Notes under the pieces: generated by a model | Database searches by the model: none | What the model was told of the DNA's origin: nothing | Seen by the model: the letters and a program-made list of their open reading frames with translations, nothing else | Shown here: in pieces, positions 59,135-64,000 of the stretch | How positions within the stretch are numbered: position 1 is the stretch's first letter | How the letters are laid out: each line of letters starts with the position of its first letter | NCBI RefSeq assembly: GCF_005239225.2 | Contig: NC_133301.1 | Location: 5,295,157 to 5,359,156, forward strand | Source: Populus alba | Taxonomy: Eukaryota > Streptophyta > Magnoliopsida > Malpighiales > Salicaceae | Length of the DNA stretch: 64,000 nucleotides | Direction: 5' to 3' | Translations under genes and position numbers: made by a program

Positions 59135-61268
59135 AATAATTCCTATGAAGTCGCCAATTAGCAAAGCTCTGTTAATTGCACTGTCAATATTACCATAAAG
59201 GATTGCCATGGAGGGGTGCCCTAACCATTGAAACAAAAATAAAACTTTACTGCCTTTATTGATTGATGGTACTGACATTCTTTTATTATTATTATTATTA
59301 TTATTATTATGACTCGTTACTATTATTTAACTTCAATTGTTTTTTTTCTTGGACTACAAAATCAACACAATTCAGGTCAAGGGACTTCTCAATAATAGTA
59401 ATTACGCTAAAGCATACATTTTTATATTAACCCATAGAAGCGCAACAAGACCCTAATCTCAAAGTGGTCTAACAAAAAAGGCTCCTGGCTGGGTTAAATA
59501 CTCGCATGAATATATTGTGATGTGATTGCATAAGGCCAGATTCAATCTTGGCCAATTAGTCTGCCAAATTTCTCGCTGTAAATTACAAACACGAATACAA
59601 AAGTGCATGTTTCCAAAACCAGTTTTAAATGTGGCCAATTTAACCCTACAATCCTCACCAGACATAAGGTGTTTAAGGGTATTCGTATGAACAACTGCCT
59701 TATAAACAACAGAAACCAATTGCTCCTCACATAACCATATAAGATGAATTAAAATTGACAGTATATACATAAAAAAAAAACAGCTTGAGGTGTTTATAAT
59801 TAATTATATATTTTATTCATGTGTTGATCGTCGATAAAAAGAATACATAATTATATGTGAGGAACATAGAGTACAAATGCACCCCTATTGAGTTATTTTT
59901 CTTACGACCACGGCGAGGCTTTGAAGGTGATTGAACTACTCGAAGACAATGATCGTAAACCTTTTGAGTCCGTTCGAAAAAACTCTGGCACGGTCAATAT
60001 GAAATCCGGTGTAGTGGCGACAAACAACCCTAAAGCATGGTAGCAAAATTTTGAAAACTTGGTGACTTCGGGACAACACTTGTTGGGAATATGTTTTTTC
60101 TTGAATATTGCTGCCATGGTTGCGTTACTACAAGATGGAAATTTTGTTGCTAGGGGCTTTTCACATCGATCCAAAACCTTAAAATATCCCGGAACTGGTT
60201 CGGGATACTTTGATGGGTTCCAAAAGGCATTTGTGTGTTTTGGAGAATTTAGCATCACCACAACAGCAAAGAGCGTAGCCGTAAAAATGAAAAGGTTATT
60301 TCTAGCTGCCATGACAATGGATGTCAGGTATGGATAAATGTTTCAAGGATATTTTTTTAAAATGAGGATTATGTAAGGTTAATATATAGACCTAGAGAGG
60401 AGGTAAGAATTTTCAATGATTCATAACATTTTTTCAGTTTTTTATTATATACTCATTTAATAATTCATTAAATGAAGGCAAAATATGCATATTTACTCAA
60501 TGTGAGTTAGTAACAACACATTGTCATTGAATCTCTTAAGCTAACTCTCCTATAAATTTTCTGTTAGATGCTAATTCACTTTATTTTACTTTCTAATAAT
60601 TTTTTATTGGTTCTGTTTTCTCAATTAATTTATTTATCATGTATTTTTATTTTTCATATAATATTGATCTTATTAGTGAATGTACAGATTTTGAACATGC
60701 GTCTTGTAATGGAAATATTATCAAAACATACAGTAGAATGGTAAAACAAATAAATAACAACTATATAAGGGCAAAATCCATAAGAAATATATATATATTT
60801 TTTTTTAATACGGGTGCTGGTGCAAAAGGTGCCAACAACCTTTAATACGTGAAGGAAACTCTAGATTTGCAGCCATGGCAGCTACGCATACTGCAATGTA
60901 GGCATACTTTATTTTGCATCGTAACACAGTGATGTGTTTTGGTTTATTGGATATAATATAGTTTTTTTTTTTTATCTATTTTTTTCAAGTTGAAACACAA
61001 ATTAATATATCACAGAATTCATAATGAAGAAAAATAAACATGTTTTGTAGTTATTTTATTATCTTGAATCCTTTTACATTATATGAGAAAGCGATTAGTT
61101 TATAATATTGTACATATGTAAGAGTTTAAGACTAGCCTTTTTATATATTTTAGTATGCAATTCAAACGAGTCAATCTCGAGAGTATCCAGTGATTGTGCC
61201 TGATAAATTTAAATAAGTCATAAACACGAGTATTTGCCAATAGTGTGCACCCTATTAATATTGTGTTA
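59135..61268 (-). repeat. Tandem unit 1 (~2.13 kb)
   Basis: The marker TCCTATGAAGTCGCC occurs at 59141, 61275 and 63399, giving periods of 2134 and 2124. Each unit holds a ~0.65-kb spacer with a TTA/ATT microsatellite, then the prolamin-like gene on the minus strand with its upstream region. Unit 1 has eight ATT repeats at 59285 and the frameshifted gene copy B. Confidence 0.93.
59902..60312 (-). pseudogene. Prolamin-like gene copy B, frameshifted
   Basis: Identical to copies A and C through EFF (residue 112). An A-run of six (59977-59982), where copy C has five (62103-62107), then shifts the frame. The new tail (RTDSKGLRSLSSSSS...) removes the sixth cysteine and the basic C-terminus; the product would be 136 residues. 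A second extra base lies in a T-run at 59896-59900. Signal peptide and five cysteines remain, so a short product could still be made and secreted, but without the last disulfide partner. Both changes are homopolymer length changes, so assembly error is a real alternative. Confidence 0.82.
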
Positions 61269-63392
61269 AATAATTCCTATGAAGTCGCCAATTAGCAAAG
61301 CTCTGTTAATTGCACTGTCAATATTACCATAAAGGATTGCCATGGAGGGGTGCCCTAACCATTGAAACAAAAATAAAACTTTACTGCCTTTATTGATTGA
61401 TGGTACTGACATTCTTTTATTATTATTATTATTATTATGACTCGTTACTATTATTTAACTTCAATTGTTTTTTTTCTTGGACGACAAAATCAACACAATT
61501 CAGGTTAAGGGACTTCTCAATAATAGTAATTACGCTAAAGCATACATTTTTATATTAACCCATAGAAGCGCAACAAGACCCTAATCTCAAAGTGGTTTAA
61601 CAAAACAGGCTCCTGGCTGGGTTAAATACTCGCATGAATATATTGTGATGTGATTGCATAAGGCCAGATTCAATCTTGGCCAATTAGTCTGCCAAATTTC
61701 TCGCTGTAAATTACAAACACGAATACAAAAGTGCATGTTTCCAAAACCAGTTTTAAATGTGGCCAATTTAACCCTACAATCCTCACCAGACATAAGGTGT
61801 TTAAGGGTATTCGTATGAACAACTGCCTTATAAACAACAGAAACCAATTGCTCCTCACATAACCATATAAGATGAATTAAAATTGACAGTATATACATAA
61901 AAAAAAACAGCTTGAGGTGTTTATAATTAATTATATATTTTATTCATGTGTTGATCGTCGATAAAAAGAATACATAATTATATGTGAGGAACATAGAGTA
62001 CAAATGCACCCCTATTGAGTTATTTTCTTACGACCACGGCGAGGCTTTGAAGGTGATTGAACTACTCGAAGACAATGATCGTAAACCTTTTGAGTCCGTT
62101 CGAAAAACTCTGGCACGGTCAATATGAAATCCGGTGTAGTGGCGACAAACAACCCTAAAGCATGGTAGCAAAATTTTGAAAACTTGGTGACTTCGGGACA
62201 ACACTTGTTGGGAATATGTTTTTTCTTGAATATTGCTGCCATGGTTGCGTTACTACAAGATGGAAATTTTGTTGCTAGGGGCTTTTCACATCGATCCAAA
62301 ACCTTAAAATATCCCGGAACTGGTTCGGGATACTTTGATGGGTTCCAAAAGGCATTTGTGTGTTTTGGAGAATTTAGCATCACCACAACAGCAAAGAGCG
62401 TAGCCGTAAAAATGAAAAGGTTATTTCTAGCTGCCATGACAATGGATGTCAGGTATGGATAAATGTTTCAAGGATATTTTTTTAAAATGAGGATTATGTA
62501 AGGTTAATATATAGACCTAGAGAGGAGGTAAGAATTTTCAATGATTCATAACATTTTTTTCAGTTTTTATTATATACTCATTTAATAATTCATTAAATGA
62601 AGGCAAAATATGCATATTTACTCAATGTGAGTTAGTAACAACACATTGTCATTGAATCTCTTAAGCTAACTCTCCTATAAATTTTCTGTTAGATGCTAAT
62701 TCACTTTATTTTACTTTCTAATAATTTTTTATTGGTTCTGTTTTCTCAATTAATTTATTTATCATGTATTTTTATTTTTCATATAATATTGATCTTATTA
62801 GTGAATGTACAGATTTTGAACATGCGTCTTGTAATGGAAATATTATCAAAACATACAGTAGAATGGTAAAACAAATAAATAACAACTATATAAGGGCAAA
62901 ATCCATAAGAAATATATATATTTTTTTTTTTAATACGGGTGCTGGTGCAAAAGGTGCCAACAACCTTTAATACGTGAAGGAAACTCTAGATTTGCAGCCA
63001 TGGCAGCTACGCATACTGCAATGTAGGCATACTTTATTTTGCATCGTAACACAGTGATGTGTTTTGGTTTATTGGATATAATATAGTTTTTTTTTTTATC
63101 TATTTTTTTCAAGTTGAAACACAAATTAATATATCACAGAATTCATAATGAAGAAAAATAAACATGTTTTGTAGTTATTTTATTATCTTGAATCCTTTTA
63201 CATTATATGAGAAAGCGATTAGTTTATAATATTGTACATATGTAAGAGTTTAAGACTAGCCTTTTTATATATTTTAGTATGCAATTCAAACGAGTCAATC
63301 TCGAGAGTATCCAGTGATTGTGCCTGATAAATTTAAATAAGTCATAAACACGAGTATTTGCCAATAGTGTGCACCCTATTAATATTGTGTTA
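61269..63392 (-). repeat. Tandem unit 2 (~2.12 kb)
   Basis: Near-identical direct copy of unit 1, with six ATT repeats at about 61416 and intact gene copy C. Confidence 0.93.
62012..62437 (-). CDS. Secreted six-Cys prolamin-like protein, copy C
   Basis: 141 residues, identical at every position to copy A (51248-51673): signal peptide in the first ~29 residues, six cysteines including the CC pair, and a basic tail. The start codon is the same as in A, with the conserved TATATATTA upstream (about 62505 on the reverse strand) and AATAAA-type signal downstream (reverse strand, about 61940). It lies in a tandem unit that continues to the right, so more copies are likely outside the window. As for copy A, the family points to a small secreted protein, often reproductive, with unknown specific function. 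Confidence 0.85.
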   Translation of the reverse strand: MAARNNLFIFTATLFAVVVMLNSPKHTNAFWNPSKYPEPVPGYFKVLDRCEKPLATKFPSCSNATMAAIFKKKHIPNKCCPEVTKFSKFCYHALGLFVATTPDFILTVPEFFERTQKVYDHCLRVVQSPSKPRRGRKKITQ

Positions 63393-64000
63393 AATAATTC
63401 CTATGAAGTCGCCAATTAGCAAAGCTCTGTTAATTGCACTGTCAATATTACCATAAAGGATTGCCATGGAGGGGTGCCCTAACCATTGAAACAAAAATAA
63501 AACTTTACTGCCTTTATTGATTGATGGTACTGACATTCTTTTATTATTATTATTATTATTATTATGACTCGTTACTATTATTTAACTTCAATTGTTTTTT
63601 TTCTTGGACGACAAAATCAACACAATTCAGGTTAAGGGACTTCTCAATAATAGTAATTACGCTAAAGCATACATTTTTATATTAACCCATAGAAGCGCAA
63701 CAAGACCCTAATCTCAAAGTGGTTTAACAAAACAGGCTCCTGGCTGGGTTAAATACTCGCATGAATATATTGTGATGTGATTGCATAAGGCCAGATTCAA
63801 TCTTGGCCAATTAGTCTGCCAAATTTCTCGCTGTAAATTACAAACACGAATACAAAAGTGCATGTTTCCAAAACCAGTTTTAAATGTGGCCAATTTAACC
63901 CTACAATCCTCACCAGACATAAGGTGTTTAAGGGTATTCGTATGAACAACTGCCTTATAAACAACAGAAACCAATTGCTCCTCACATAACCATATAAGAT
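63393..64000 (-). repeat. Tandem unit 3, truncated by window end
   Basis: The first ~600 bp of a further unit (spacer part), with seven ATT repeats at about 63545. By analogy a fourth prolamin-like copy should begin just beyond the window. The conserved minus-strand frame in the spacer (59459-59770, 61587-61898, 63714-63974) has no known domain, and its conservation is explained by the recency of duplication. Confidence 0.9.

Noticed and set aside
59459..59770. 103-codon minus-strand frame repeated in all three tandem units
   Set aside because: Units are nearly identical in DNA, so conservation does not show coding; no domain recognised and no promoter seen.
60059..60337. 92-codon plus-strand frame conserved in all three prolamin-like blocks
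   Set aside because: It is the antisense of the signal peptide and Cys-rich region of the real gene.

Overview
The window looks like nuclear DNA of a eudicot plant. It is AT-rich, has intron-containing genes with plant-type splice sites, and is full of LTR retrotransposons, SINEs, MITE-like elements and degenerate dispersed repeats. The repeat types and the protein sequences remind me of Salicaceae (Populus or Salix). That placement is inference; no marker gene proves it.

Layout. 1-7.7 kb: a GC-rich array of ~47-bp units split by a structurally complete but decayed Ty3/gypsy element (1362-6584, minus strand), then a second array locus. 7.7-12 kb: a SINE and a long field of degenerate repeats. 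12.76-14.65 kb: an intact two-exon ZIP metal transporter gene (minus). 16-26 kb: Mutator-like (MULE) debris in two related copies, including a transposase fossil and a plant-mobile-domain (PMD) fossil, with an LTR remnant between the copies. 26.6 kb: a third, inverted copy of the GC-rich array. 28.2 kb: an orphan SIN3-like exon. 30.8-31.4 kb: an unrecognised broken coding frame. 34.9-36.3 kb: an apparently intact three-exon B-class GATA factor (GNC/CGA1 type). 38.4-42.7 kb: a decayed Ty1/copia element. 42.7-44 kb: a TIR-like element with a duplicated end. 45.1-48.6 kb: a pseudogene of glycine dehydrogenase (P-protein) that keeps its introns. 51.2 kb: an intact single-exon gene for a secreted six-cysteine prolamin-like protein. 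52-58.6 kb: LTR-element remnant, SINEs and repeats. 59.1-64 kb: a tandem array of ~2.13-kb units on the opposite strand, each full unit holding a near-identical copy of the prolamin-like gene and running off the window end.

Genes likely to be functional are the ZIP transporter, the GATA factor, and prolamin-like copies A (51248-51673) and C (62012-62437). Copy B (59902-60312) is frameshifted. There is no operon-like organisation. The most unusual structure is the prolamin-like cluster: an inverted copy 8 kb from a young tandem array, with two copies encoding identical proteins. No CRISPR array, rRNA or free-standing tRNA gene was seen.
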